In this document: piece by piece, positions 1 to 8,684 of the stretch | Layout of the letters: each line of letters starts with the position of its first letter | Numbering within the stretch: the first letter of the stretch is position 1 | From: Paraburkholderia sp. | GTDB taxonomy: Bacteria; Pseudomonadota; Gammaproteobacteria; Burkholderiales; Burkholderiaceae | Length of the DNA stretch: 64,000 bases | Direction: 5' to 3' | Assembly: GCF_004298475.1 (NCBI RefSeq) | Contig: NZ_SCRP01000018.1 | Span: 20,075 to 84,074 of the forward strand | Position numbers and translations under genes: made by a program | The notes under the pieces: generated by a model | Seen by the model: only the letters and a program-made list of their open reading frames with translations | Told to the model about the DNA's origin: nothing | Database searches by the model: none

Positions 1-234
1 CGGCTGCGCGAGCGGGCTCGCCGGCACGGCGAAGAGCAGCACTGCGGAGGCGCCCATCGGCGCGATCAGGTACGGCGAGATCGAGGCCGATCCGGACAGC
101 CAGTGCGCGAGGCTTCCCGTCAACGCGACGCCGGACAGTGCGCCTGCGCTCGCGCGCATACGCTCCTGCCAGCGGATGAAAACACGCGTGGGGGTGAAGC
201 CGGTGAACCAGCGAGTGGATGTCGAACTTGACAC
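1..234 (-). CDS. HPP family membrane protein, N-terminal part (cut by window edge)
   Basis: The reverse strand reads an open frame of 78 codons running off the left edge. Its last visible residues, PMGASAVLLFAVPASPLAQP, match the conserved 'P-MGA-SAVLLFA-P-SPLAQP' stretch that names the HPP family of integral membrane proteins. Members have several membrane helices; some cyanobacterial and plant members have been linked to nitrite transport, but proteobacterial ones are mostly uncharacterised. Two hydrophobic segments are visible in the fragment. The start is taken as GTG at 234; a TTG at 240 is in frame and neither has a clear ribosome binding site. The C-terminal part, which may carry CBS domains in this family, lies outside the window. 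Confidence 0.75.
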   Translation of the reverse strand, partial: MSSSTSTRWFTGFTPTRVFIRWQERMRASAGALSGVALTGSLAHWLSGSASISPYLIAPMGASAVLLFAVPASPLAQP

Positions 235-541
235 GATCAAAAAAGGGTCTGGAGAGGCGGCGGAATTCAGCGGCGGTGGAAAATAGGCTGCGGCATTATA
301 TCGCAACGTGATATATATTGCGACGGTCAATTCGTTTAAACCCTGATTTCAGGGGGGCCATGCCCGATGCCGTTTCCTTCAATGTCGAAGCCATGCTGAT
401 TCAAAACGTGAAATTAAAAAGTACTGCGAATAATAAAGCCGTGAGTATTGGCTAAATAATCGATTGGGGTGGCGGGTAAGGTTGCGCGCGACCGGTGCGA
501 GTGACCGGTCGCGCGAAACTCATCTGTGGTTCAGCTACGGC
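235..541. other. AT-rich intergenic spacer
   Basis: This 307-base spacer is noticeably richer in A and T than its neighbours, with runs such as gtgatatatattg near 309 and an A/T stretch around 405-440. It lies upstream of the HPP gene (minus strand) and downstream of the minus-strand lipoprotein gene, so it probably holds the HPP promoter. No coding sequence or clear terminator is visible. Confidence 0.4.
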
Positions 542-1144
542 TCAGGTGTGCGACTGCGGGCGTTGGTTCGCGGCGGCCGTGCTGTTCGGCGCGGGCGTCG
601 GCTTGCCGGGTACCTGATGATGATGTTGGGGCGACTGACGCGCTTGTTGCGATCTGGACCGCGCGGGTGACGAATGCAGCTGGTGCGCTTGATGCACTTT
701 CGCCTGCCGTACCGGCGCGGCGTGCCGCGTGCGCGGCGGCGTCACGTGCGCCTTCTGCATTGGCAGATGGCCTTCGTGGTGAGCCATGACGAGCCGCAGT
801 TGCGAGCGCCGGTGGAGCAACTCGCCGCGCCGGTCGCCGTGGGCGTACAAGCGGCGATGACGTCGGCCGTCGTGGCCGACGTACCAGTAGTACGTATTGC
901 CGCCCGTGAAGACGATGTCGCTGTCGAGGGCGACGGAAATATACGCGTCATAAGGCTCCGGCACGTAGACCGGCTCCGCGGCGACAACGACCGGTTGCGG
1001 CGGGGGCGGTGCAGCGACGACTGCGGTGGGCCGCGCAGGATGAGCGGCGACACGGGAATCGGACATGCAGCCGCTCAGCAGCAGCAGCGTCGCGGCGAGA
1101 GCGCCGAGGGCGAGCGTTTTACCGTTCAAACAAGACTCCATCAT
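542..1144 (-). CDS. Putative lipoprotein of unknown function
   Basis: The product has 200 residues. It starts with a short charged N-terminus, then a hydrophobic stretch ending in LLLLSGC, a clear lipobox with the modified cysteine at about residue 26, so it should be a membrane-anchored lipoprotein. After a proline- and valine-rich linker comes a small ordered part containing the motif TGGNTYYWYVG (about residues 80-90). The last 80 residues are low-complexity, rich in His, Gln, Arg and Ser. Two adjacent ATG codons begin the frame. It is divergent from the MlaC-like gene. The C-terminal tail has the look of a non-conserved region. No specific function can be assigned. Confidence 0.6.
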   Translation of the reverse strand: MMESCLNGKTLALGALAATLLLLSGCMSDSRVAAHPARPTAVVAAPPPPQPVVVAAEPVYVPEPYDAYISVALDSDIVFTGGNTYYWYVGHDGRRHRRLYAHGDRRGELLHRRSQLRLVMAHHEGHLPMQKAHVTPPRTRHAAPVRQAKVHQAHQLHSSPARSRSQQARQSPQHHHQVPGKPTPAPNSTAAANQRPQSHT

Positions 1145-1627
1145 GATGGTTGATACCTCAACCGGTTAACGGCACGTTCGAACGGCTGCTTGAGAACGTG
1201 TCTGCATGTGACGGCTTTGCACGAGCCGCGCGATTCGGCCCGTTCGCGATGTGAGGGCTGTGAGGGATGAGACTGCGGTCGAGCGTTGCTGCACTGCAGT
1301 AACTGCCGCTCTGTGTTTGTAGTTCTTACCGGCGCATATTCGAAGAAGACGCAGCGAAGACGAGGCAGCATGCCGGATACCACGACTGCTATCCGTGCGT
1401 CGGGCGAGAGCGTGGCGACGCGCTTCGGGCAGTTTCCAGTTTGGTATGGGCCTTGCTTTGCATGAAGACGCAATCGCGCTCTTCTTCGTGTGCGCGCCGC
1501 AGTGCGTGCGGCGGGCCGACCCGGTTCGTTCCGAACTTCTAGACTGGAGGATATCGGGCTCGCTCAGTCAGGGTTCGCCCGTGCGTGCGCCTGTGCGCGC
1601 CCGTGCGATTCTCCTTTCGAGGCAACA
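1145..1627. promoter_or_regulatory. Divergent intergenic region, lipoprotein / mlaC-like gene
   Basis: These 483 bases separate the minus-strand lipoprotein gene from the plus-strand MlaC-like gene and must hold both promoters. A short inverted repeat, GTTCG-TTC-CGAAC, lies near 1524-1536 and could be an operator. Frames in this interval that look open lack ribosome binding sites and protein-like composition, so no gene is called. Confidence 0.35.
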
Positions 1628-2257
1628 ATGAAAAAGCTGCTGCTCGTTTTCGCGCTGTTCACATGGCTCGCGCCTGGCGTGAGCGCGCTCGCGCAGACCG
1701 CCGTCGATCAGTCGGACCCGCAGGCGCTCATCAAAACCGCCACCCAGCAGGTGCTGGACGAAGTGCGGGCGAAAGCCATCGCACCAGACGATATCGCGCG
1801 TATTCGCGACATCGTCGACCGGGACATCCTGCCGTACGTCGATTTCAATCGCACCACGCGGCTCGCGATGGGCCGTCACTGGCGCACGGCCACGCCGGAG
1901 CAGCAAAAGCGCATTGCGTCGGAATTCCAGTCGCTGCTCATTCATCTGTATTCGGGTGCGCTCGCGCAACTGAAGCCCGACCAGCAGATCAACTACCTGC
2001 CGATGCGCTCGTCGCCGGGCGACGTTGATGTGGTCGTCCGAACGCTTGCACAAACGAACAGCAAGCCTGTCGAGATCGATTATCGTCTGTACAAGACGCC
2101 CCAGGGCTGGCGGCTCTATGATCTGAACGTGCTGGGCGCGTGGCTCATCCAGACCTACCGGCAACAGTTCAACGAGAAAATCCAGGAGAGCGGCATCGAT
2201 GGCCTTATCCAGTTTCTCAGCGCGCGCAACCAGGAACTCGTCTCGGGCAAATCGTGA
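1628..2257 (+). CDS. MlaC/Ttg2D-family periplasmic phospholipid-binding protein
   Basis: This 209-residue protein has a Sec signal peptide (MKKLLLVFALFTWLAPGVSALAQ, cleavage around residue 23) and then the Tol_Tol_Ttg2/MlaC domain. The pattern of an N-terminal 'IK-ATQQVLDEVR' helix, DFNRTTRLAMGRHWRTATPEQQ, and a C-terminal 'KTPQGWRLYDLNVLGAWLIQTYRQQF' region fits MlaC, which shuttles phospholipids between the outer-membrane MlaA complex and the inner-membrane MlaFEDB transporter. The start at 1628 was chosen because it gives the signal peptide; the frame extends upstream without one. No mlaFEDBA genes lie beside it, so it is probably a stand-alone paralogue and its exact cargo and partners are unknown. 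It is followed by the AI-2E permease gene 63 bases downstream. Confidence 0.85.
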   Translation: MKKLLLVFALFTWLAPGVSALAQTAVDQSDPQALIKTATQQVLDEVRAKAIAPDDIARIRDIVDRDILPYVDFNRTTRLAMGRHWRTATPEQQKRIASEFQSLLIHLYSGALAQLKPDQQINYLPMRSSPGDVDVVVRTLAQTNSKPVEIDYRLYKTPQGWRLYDLNVLGAWLIQTYRQQFNEKIQESGIDGLIQFLSARNQELVSGKS

Positions 2258-2320
2258 GGCAGGCCACGTGCTGCGCGTACACGGCTTGTGTGCTTCGTGC
2301 GCCGCGCGCCCGACTGACTC

Positions 2321-4201
2321 ATGAAACCCCCGCGCTACGACATGAATTTCCCGATGCCGCCGCAGGGCAGGCGCAATCGTGTCTTTCCGCCGACCCCGCC
2401 GACGCTGCATAGCCTCGCCGCCGTGATTACCGGCGTGGTTGTCGTGTGCGGGCTGTACTTCGGGCGCGCTGTGCTGATCCCGATCACGCTTTCCGTGCTG
2501 CTGAGCTTCCTGCTCGCGCCGCTCGTGACGATGCTGCGCCGCCTGCATCTGGGCTCGTTTCTGTCGATCTTCCTTGCCGCGCTTGCCACGGTGCTCGCGC
2601 TGGCGGGCATTGGCACGCTGATCACGGCGCAGATCGTTCAGCTTGCAGCCGATCTGCCGCAATATCAGGAGGCGATCGAGCAGAAGGTGGAGACGGTGCA
2701 GGAAAAGACCGTGGGCCGCGCCGATCTGCTGATGAGCCGTGCGGCCACCGCACTGCAGCGCGTGACGCCCGCGCCGCCGCCCGCACCTCCGCCGCCGCAC
2801 GGGCACGCGGCGCGCAATGCGCCTGGCGTGCCGATGCCGGTCGAGGTCCACCCGCCCGCACCCACGCCGATGCAACTTGCGCGACGGGCATTCGCGCCGG
2901 TCATCGCGCCGCTCGAAACGGGCTTTATCGTGCTCGTGGTGACGATCTTCATCCTGCTGCAGCGCGAAGATCTTCGCGACCGGCTCATCAGCGTATTCGG
3001 TTCCGAAGATCTGCATCGCACCACGACGGCCATTAACGATGCATCCGAGCGCCTCTCGCGCTACTTCGTCGCGCAACTGGGCGTGAATGTCGCGGTGGGC
3101 GCGATCATCTCGATCGGGCTCGCCATCGTCGGCGTGCCGGGCGCGCTGCTGTTCGGCGCGGTGGCCGCGTTGCTGCGCTTCGTGCCGTACATCGGCATCT
3201 GGATTGCCGCGGCGCTCGCGACGGTGCTCGCTGCCGCCATTCAGCCGCAGTGGACGATGGCGGTTTCGACGCTGATTCTCTTTATCGTCGTCGATGTGGT
3301 GGCCGGGCAATTCGCGGAGCCGATGCTCTACGGACGCCGCTCGGGTCTTTCGCCGCTCGCGGTCGTCGTGGCGGCGATCTTCTGGACCTGGCTCTGGGGG
3401 CCGGTCGGGCTTGTGTTGTCGACGCCGCTCACGCTGTGCATCGTCACGCTTGGGCGCTATGTCGACCGGCTCAACTTCCTGACCATCCTGCTTGGCGACC
3501 AGCCCGCACTCACGCCCGCGCAGATGTGCTATCAGCGGCTGCTTGCCGACGATCCGCGCGAAGCGTTGCTGCAGGCCGACCGGCTGCTCGCGGGCATGCC
3601 GCTCATCGACTACTACGAGCAGGTGGTGTTCGAAGGCCTGCGCTTTGCGCGCAACGATGCGCTGCGCGGCGTGCTGCCCAGCGAACAGGTCGCGCGTATC
3701 AATCAGGCGCTGCGGGATATCGTGGAGGACCTCGAATCCGTCGACGATTCGCGGCATGTTACGGGTGACGAAAGCAGTGGCGACGGCGCCGCCACCGTTG
3801 CAGGGACAACCGCTTCCGACCCGGGCGCGGTGCTGTGCGTGCCGGGACGCGGCGCTTTCGACGAAGTGGTCGCCGCTATCGTCGCGCAACTGCTCGTGCG
3901 GCGCGGTATTGCCTGTGCGACGACGAGCTATGAGCAGGTGCGCGCCACGCGCGCTGCGATGGTGGATGCGCAGCACACCGCTGTGATCTGCGTGGTGTCG
4001 CTCGATGCGCCCGAATCGCCGCCGTATTTGCGCAATCTCGTGCGACGGCTGCGCGAGCGGACGGCGCAAGCGGTGATCGTTGTGGGTGTGTGCGGATCGC
4101 GCGGCGAGGAAATGCCCCTCACGTCCGACGATCCGAATGCGCGGATGGCGGCCACGTTGAGGGATTTGATCGACGAGTGCGCGGGTGCACGCGTGACGTG
4201 A
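2321..4201 (+). CDS. AI-2E family transporter with long C-terminal extension
   Basis: The 626-residue product begins with a proline-rich cytoplasmic segment, then hydrophobic helices (about residues 25-95), a loop with heptad-like QEAIEQKVETVQEK, a Pro/Ala-rich insert (about 145-180), and a second membrane half (about 195-400) with the family signature PYIGIWIAAALATVLAA and 'GRRSGLSPLAVVVAAIFW'. This is the AI-2E/PerM permease family; members are proposed exporters and few have proven substrates. Residues about 400-626 form a soluble extension that plain family members lack. It has a helical part, then an alternating beta/alpha pattern (AVLCVPGRGAFDEV, HTAVICVVSL, AVIVVGVCG) like a Rossmann or B12-binding-like fold. 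It may form an operon with the upstream MlaC-like gene. Confidence 0.8.
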   Translation: MKPPRYDMNFPMPPQGRRNRVFPPTPPTLHSLAAVITGVVVVCGLYFGRAVLIPITLSVLLSFLLAPLVTMLRRLHLGSFLSIFLAALATVLALAGIGTLITAQIVQLAADLPQYQEAIEQKVETVQEKTVGRADLLMSRAATALQRVTPAPPPAPPPPHGHAARNAPGVPMPVEVHPPAPTPMQLARRAFAPVIAPLETGFIVLVVTIFILLQREDLRDRLISVFGSEDLHRTTTAINDASERLSRYFVAQLGVNVAVGAIISIGLAIVGVPGALLFGAVAALLRFVPYIGIWIAAALATVLAAAIQPQWTMAVSTLILFIVVDVVAGQFAEPMLYGRRSGLSPLAVVVAAIFWTWLWGPVGLVLSTPLTLCIVTLGRYVDRLNFLTILLGDQPALTPAQMCYQRLLADDPREALLQADRLLAGMPLIDYYEQVVFEGLRFARNDALRGVLPSEQVARINQALRDIVEDLESVDDSRHVTGDESSGDGAATVAGTTASDPGAVLCVPGRGAFDEVVAAIVAQLLVRRGIACATTSYEQVRATRAAMVDAQHTAVICVVSLDAPESPPYLRNLVRRLRERTAQAVIVVGVCGSRGEEMPLTSDDPNARMAATLRDLIDECAGARVT

Positions 4202-4340
4202 TCCCTCGCCAGGATGACGTGGCACGCCGAACGCCACTTTGGCGGTGTTTGTGACATTCATGAAGATGTCACGGTAAACCGCGAATATGCGAGGCTCCGT
4301 GCCCATTGGCGCGGCATGATAGCTACCGGAAGACGATACG

Positions 4341-4595
4341 TTGCTGAGTCCGCACGAAATTGCCACGCTGATGCTGGTCCGCCATTCGCCGGACCAGATC
4401 GATATGAATCGCACTGAACTCGACACGCTGCTCGAGCGGCGGCTGCTCGCGCTGGAGTCGCGCACCGAAGGTCGACAGAGGCTTTCGCTGACTAAAACCG
4501 GCCGTCAGTTGCTGGAAGCGGTCGGGGGTCTGGATCCCGCTTTGCCGAGGGCGCGTGATGCCATCGGCTTCGGCCGCTGCATCGCGTCCGTCTAA
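4341..4595 (+). CDS. Small conserved hypothetical protein (winged-helix-like)
   Basis: This 84-residue frame begins with TTG at 4341 (or the CTG next to it). Its sequence, SPHEIATLMLV...DRTELDTLLERRLLALE...RLSLTKTGRQLLEAV, has the helix-helix-turn-beta-hairpin look of a small winged-helix domain, and short proteins of this kind are common in Burkholderia relatives. The purine-rich AGGAAGACGATACG-like stretch upstream is a weak ribosome binding site. The last 20 residues look non-conserved and may reflect loss of the original stop. Function is unknown; a DNA-binding role would be a guess. Confidence 0.45.
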   Translation: MLSPHEIATLMLVRHSPDQIDMNRTELDTLLERRLLALESRTEGRQRLSLTKTGRQLLEAVGGLDPALPRARDAIGFGRCIASV

Positions 4596-5551
4596 ATTCT
4601 TTCCCGCCTGATTTTCCGCACGTATTCACTCGCGCATTCATTCGATACCGCAGGCAGAGTGGGATGACATGCTGAATGCGCGCGCATGGCTGCACGAGTG
4701 CAGCCATTTGCATTTGTATTTTCGCTTTGCGCGACGCGCCGACATTCACGATTCGCGAGCCGTATGAATTACTTCATACAAAAAGCGAATCGTTCACGCT
4801 GTTTCTATTCACCAGAAATTTATCCTGAAATTTAGCCAAACCGTATGGACGTGTTTGGTAACGATGTGTTTTACTGCTTGTTCGATACATCGCATGGCGC
4901 ACACATGCATTGTGCATGACAACGTCTGTCGTACAAACGTCACGTCACCCGGGTAAGCTCAAGCGTCCACGACGCCCACGTGGGCGTGGTGAGTCGAGCG
5001 ACGGTACTTTTGTGCGGAAGCGTTCCTTATACGGAGCCCGTATTTTGATTCGCATTTCTGAGGATTATGTCGTTTCGAAAGCTGCGCGTCTGGGCGGCGC
5101 CCGGCTTTGCGATCGGCGCGTTTATACGGCGGCCGTTATTGCTCCGAAGCCCCACATCTACGCATTATTTCCCGTACGCGGCGCGCTTCATTGTCGCAGA
5201 CGCCTCGTTTGCACAGGATTGCACTCACTTCTTGCAGAGCGGCAGGATCTATTCTGATCTGCCGCACGGTTTTTTTGCCGACCCTGATCACGTGATGCCC
5301 GCAAGGGCCACAACTATCGCAACGCAGTGCGTTTGCACGGCGCGATAGTCGACAGCGGTGGATTTCAGTAAGAGGTTGTAGCCAGCGCGCCGCCGGCATG
5401 AGACACCGGCGCGCTTCACGTCCGTTTTGATGCCGCGCGTTTGCACGTACGGGTTAATGCCCATCGTATGGCGCGCGGCCGGTCGTCAAACTGGTTCATC
5501 CTCCATGGTTTTTGTCAGCTTGCTTATAACCCTAGAATGAAAGGAGGACAT
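4596..5551. other. Gene-poor spacer upstream of phaB
   Basis: This stretch of about 950 bases holds no gene I can support. Short open frames exist (for example a plus-strand frame from 5067 after a GAGGATT-like site), but their composition is Arg/Cys/His-rich and not protein-like. Its visible structure is a nested inverted repeat at 4748-4793, listed separately. The phaB promoter should lie at its right end. Confidence 0.4.
4748..4793. repeat. Nested inverted repeat
   Basis: An outer 9-bp arm ACGATTCGC (4748-4756) pairs with GCGAATCGT (4785-4793). Inside it a second 7-bp arm GTATGAA (4762-4768) pairs with TTCATAC (4773-4779) around a 4-base loop. The two concentric palindromes could form a cruciform, an RNA hairpin with an internal loop, or a double operator. 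There is no T-run on either strand, so it is not a classical terminator. Confidence 0.5.
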
Positions 5552-6292
5552 ATGGCGAAGCGTGTTGCTTATGTGACCGGCGGTATGGGTGGCATTGGAA
5601 CTGCAATTTGTCAGCGGTTGCACAAGGACGGCTTTACGGTGGTCGCAGGCTGTGGACCGAATTCGCAGCGTCGCGTGAAGTGGCTCGAAGACCAGAAAGC
5701 CGCGGGTTATGAATTCATCGCATCCGAAGGTAATGTGGCCGACTGGGAATCGACGGCTACGGCTTTCGCGAAGGTGAAGAAGGACGTGGGCGAAATCGAC
5801 GTGCTGGTGAACAACGCGGGCATCACGCGCGACGTCGTGTTTCGCAAGATGACGCACGAAGACTGGACCGCCGTCATCGATACGAATCTCACGAGCCTTT
5901 TCAACGTCACCAAGCAGGTCATCGACGGCATGGTCGAGCGCGGCTGGGGCCGCATCATCAATATTTCGTCGGTGAACGGGCAAAAAGGCCAGTTCGGTCA
6001 AACCAACTATTCGACGGCGAAAGCCGGCATTCACGGCTTCACGATGGCCCTCGCGCAGGAAGTGGCGACGAAGGGCGTGACCGTCAACACGGTTTCGCCG
6101 GGTTATATCGGCACGGATATGGTGCGCGCAGTGAAGCCCGAGGTGATGGAGAAGATTGTTGCGAGCATTCCGGTGCGTCGGCTCGGCGAGCCGCACGAAA
6201 TTGCATCGATCTGCGCGTGGCTTGCGTCGGATGAGTCGGGTTTTTCGACGGGTGCCGACTTCTCGTTGAACGGCGGCTTGCACATGAGCTAA
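5552..6292 (+). CDS. phaB: Acetoacetyl-CoA reductase (PhaB-type SDR)
   Basis: This 246-residue short-chain dehydrogenase matches PhaB throughout. It has the Rossmann motif TGGMGGIGTAICQRL at the N-terminus, NNAGITRD, the catalytic serine in INISSVNGQKGQFGQ, the YSTAK catalytic Tyr/Lys pair, and the C-terminus SGFSTGADFSLNGGLHM. PhaB reduces acetoacetyl-CoA to (R)-3-hydroxybutyryl-CoA with NADPH, supplying monomer for polyhydroxybutyrate. The ATG at 5552 is preceded by a strong AAAGGAGGACAT site. No phaA, phaC or phaR is adjacent, so this is either a stand-alone or an additional copy. A good terminator follows at 6328. Confidence 0.92.
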   Translation: MAKRVAYVTGGMGGIGTAICQRLHKDGFTVVAGCGPNSQRRVKWLEDQKAAGYEFIASEGNVADWESTATAFAKVKKDVGEIDVLVNNAGITRDVVFRKMTHEDWTAVIDTNLTSLFNVTKQVIDGMVERGWGRIINISSVNGQKGQFGQTNYSTAKAGIHGFTMALAQEVATKGVTVNTVSPGYIGTDMVRAVKPEVMEKIVASIPVRRLGEPHEIASICAWLASDESGFSTGADFSLNGGLHMS

Positions 6293-6327
6293 GTGCACGC
6301 CGCGTGCGTGCCGTAGCATTGTTTCAG

Positions 6328-6362
6328 TGCGGGAGTGGGCGGCAGCCTGCTCCCGCATTTTT
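6328..6362 (+). terminator. Rho-independent terminator after phaB
   Basis: The 8-bp stem TGCGGGAG (6328-6335) / CTCCCGCA (6350-6357) has a 14-base loop and is followed by five T residues. It lies 36 bases after the phaB stop codon. Confidence 0.8.
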
Positions 6363-6393
6363 CATGATGCGCTCGCGCGGCGAGGCACCGGGC

Positions 6394-6429
6394 AAAAAGA
6401 AAACGCGCCGGAAACAGGGGTTCCGGCGC
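6394..6429 (-). terminator. Orphan Rho-independent terminator on the minus strand
   Basis: Read on the minus strand, the 9-bp stem GCGCCGGAA / TTCCGGCGC (6421-6429 and 6405-6413, 7-base loop) is followed by GTTTTCTTTTT. The forward strand has no T-run here, so the signal acts only on minus-strand transcripts. No recognised minus-strand gene precedes it for over 600 bases. Confidence 0.75.
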
Positions 6430-7113
6430 CCAAGGTTGGCTTTGCGTGTAAAACCGGACTGCAGTGACATAAGACAGGGTATGGATCAGGGCGCGGGGGC
6501 ACTTCATTTCCCCGTTGTCTCGTTCCATGGCTGCTTTAACGGCAGATGCAACGCAAAATTGAGCGCGGAGAATCACGTTTTTTTCGATACTCATGCAGAC
6601 AAGCCGCGCCACCGCATCACGCGCACGGTCGTGCAATCTGGCCCGGCGGCTGGAATGAAAAGCGCCCTATCATGGGGCCGACGTATCCGGCAATGAGGTA
6701 GCCATTCGTGTCGCGGCAGTCAATGCGGTCACGTCGATGTTGTCGATCCGCCTCATCTTCGCGGCGCCGTTCGCGATAGGCGTGTGGCTGACTTATACGG
6801 GCTGGATCGCTCGAACGGAATCGACCTGATGAATTCGTCCTGACTGCGTGTGCACGTGGTGTCTGCGTGCACGCGCGCGGCCGAAGCCAGGATTCATGTG
6901 TTGCGAGGGATTGAATCAGATTGAGGCAGTGCTTTCCGGTCGAGCTTCGAATCGCCAGATAGCGATTCGGCAGCGATTCGGCGGCGATTGCGTGGAGCGA
7001 TTGAAACTGCCGGATAGTTGCACGAACAATGTTGCGCCGCGCAACTTTCACCGCGGCCCACGATCGACGTTTCAGTGTTGTCAGGCGCGCTACCGGTCTT
7101 GCGTGCCGTGCGC

Positions 7114-7290
7114 TTATGGCTTGTCGATTCCTTGCATGGCCCAGCCGACTGCCCAGAATGCAATTGCGGCCGTACCGAATAACAGGCCGCCGGACCCAAA
7201 GAACGCCGCCGAGCCTGCCACCAACAGCCAGACACAGCCAAGAATTTTGAATAGCGTGCCGAGGTGCATCAGTCCGGTAGGTGTTCGCAT
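7114..7290 (-). CDS. Small two-helix membrane protein, unknown function
   Basis: The start at 7290 follows GGAGACAACGGT, a good ribosome binding site, and gives a 58-residue protein. It consists of two hydrophobic helices (about residues 13-30, KILGCVWLLVAGSAAFF, and 34-52, GLLFGTAAIAFWAVGWAM) with a short Gly-rich turn, so it should be an inner-membrane hairpin protein. The frame extends upstream of 7290 but that part lacks a start site and is less protein-like. No family was recognised and no neighbour gives a functional hint. Confidence 0.55.
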   Translation of the reverse strand: MRTPTGLMHLGTLFKILGCVWLLVAGSAAFFGSGGLLFGTAAIAFWAVGWAMQGIDKP

Positions 7291-8362
7291 ACCGTTGTCT
7301 CCGTCTTCGTGTGCACAGTCAAAGATATTTCCCGTCAATCCATCGATACGAGCGACCCGCCAATGAGCACCTTGATTTGTTACGAGAATTTTCAACGTGT
7401 TCAGTGAGGGATGTGTGCCTCTACAGTAATCGGCCATTATGTCCGGCGACATCAGGATGTTTGAAAAAACAGTTTTTCTCTTTCTGTTTTGAGCCGTGTC
7501 ATATGGCGCATGCCTCCCTGCAACAGGCTAATCGGATTGAGAGACACTGCCGTACCGCGCTTCGTGCAAGACGTGCCGCTATTCGAGTGTTTTCTGTTGC
7601 CGGCTATCAAACGTTTGCATGCTCGATAACCCTTACTGATTTAAACTTCACTGATTGATTTTCGTGATGTTCCGATATCGATACGGTTCAAGTTCAAGTG
7701 TAGTGGTGTACGCGCGCCCATAGGGTGTACGCCGTTGTGATGATTGACAAAGCGGGTAATAAGGAACTGCATCGCGGTTGCGCGTGTGAACCGTGAAATC
7801 CACTGGGCTTCAGGAACAATTTCAATCGCCGTCATATGCCTGAATGCTTTGCGCAAATTGTTGCCGGTTACGATTTTTTTAGATCGTTCACCACGCAATG
7901 GAGAAGTGATGGAGAACGCGGGGCGGCGAACTTTGCCGTTCGCGTCCACACCAATCCTCACCCCACCTCTGACCGGATTTAGCCAGAATGCACGTGGTGT
8001 ATGATGCGTGCGCGATCCGGCGCGGAATGTTCCACTTGGATCGTGGAACGGCGGCGATACCATTCGCGCCGGATTGCACCTGAGCGCCAGTTTCTGTCAG
8101 TAGAACTTGAAATATCAGAATAACTAATAGTGTTCACGCTGCACGCACGGATTGTTTGATGGCGCGTTCATTTCAAGATTTGGAAAACGGCCGATAGAAG
8201 ACCGCGCCTACGGTCGCACGTTGGCAAACTTGCACGAATCCGGTCCAACGCGATAACGGGGGTGAGATCCGAATTAAACGGATCTGCACGCGCCACTGCT
8301 CTGCCACGTCAAACGACCGCGTCGCGCTCGGCGCGCGGCGCTCGAAGACCCAACGGGCTGAA
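7291..8362. other. Long gene-poor spacer, possibly with decayed coding sequence
   Basis: About 1070 bases without a supported gene. A minus-strand frame between roughly 8063 and 7641 has partly protein-like composition (for example VRRPAFSITSPLRGERSKK and MTAIEIVPEAQWISRFTR), but it has no ribosome binding site or known domain and may be a decayed fragment. The GC content is lower than in the flanking genes, which fits old horizontally acquired or degenerating DNA. Confidence 0.3.
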
Positions 8363-8527
8363 TCAGCTCTTTCTTGATGTCTGTGGAATGAATGTTGTAG
8401 GCACGTGTTGAACCTTCTCGCTTCCGCATTTGGGGCAGCGCGGGTGAGCCGATTGATGTTCCGCAAGATGCTCGACGCTCTCGAACGTTTCACCACATTT
8501 TTCGCAGCGGTATTGGTAGGTCGGCAT
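8363..8527 (-). CDS. FmdB-family zinc-ribbon protein
   Basis: This 54-residue protein begins MPTYQYRCEKCGETFE and has a second CPKCGS pair at about residues 30-33. The two CxxC knuckles make a zinc ribbon of the FmdB/CxxC_CXXC_SSSS type, named for a supposed regulator of formamidase/amidase genes in methylotrophs. The start at 8527 has a strong GGAGG site (CCGGAGGATTGCC). The frame extends upstream of this ATG, but only the 54-residue form has the family's N-terminus. Its regulatory role, if any, is not established. Confidence 0.82.
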   Translation of the reverse strand: MPTYQYRCEKCGETFESVEHLAEHQSAHPRCPKCGSEKVQHVPTTFIPQTSRKS

Positions 8528-8684
8528 GGCAATCCTCCGGTATCGACTATGCATCTGCGTATTAGTATGGCTCATGGTGCCGGGAACTCAATGAAGTCGC
8601 CAGGTTGAATGTAACGCCCGCTGTGGTCGGCAAGGGTGCACGCATCGTGCCCACCGGACACATACCGCTTTCAAGAGGGAAGAC

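Larger units (their letters stand above)
6293..7113. other. Spacer with two terminators; possible minus-strand small RNA
   Basis: About 820 bases between phaB and a small membrane protein gene. It contains the phaB terminator and, on the opposite strand, a perfect intrinsic terminator at 6394-6429 with no matching protein gene upstream of it. A minus-strand frame (about 6636 down to 6427) runs straight into this hairpin, and a short plus-strand membrane-like frame lies near 6739-6830, but neither has a convincing start site. A small RNA between about 6660 and 6394 on the minus strand is the simplest explanation. Confidence 0.35.

Noticed and set aside
1568-4465. Long minus-strand open frame (965 codons) opposite the MlaC-like and AI-2E genes.
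   Set aside because: Two well-recognised proteins lie on the other strand and the antisense product is low-complexity and Arg-rich.
5067-5348. Plus-strand 93-codon frame after a GAGGATT-like site.
   Set aside because: The composition is not protein-like, no family matches, and the binding site is too weak to decide.
6848-7366. Plus-strand frame of 172 codons.
   Set aside because: It overlaps the better supported minus-strand small membrane protein and is rich in Arg and Cys without structure.
7641-8063. Minus-strand 140-codon frame with partly protein-like segments.
   Set aside because: No start site or known domain; kept only as a possible decayed fragment in the spacer entry.
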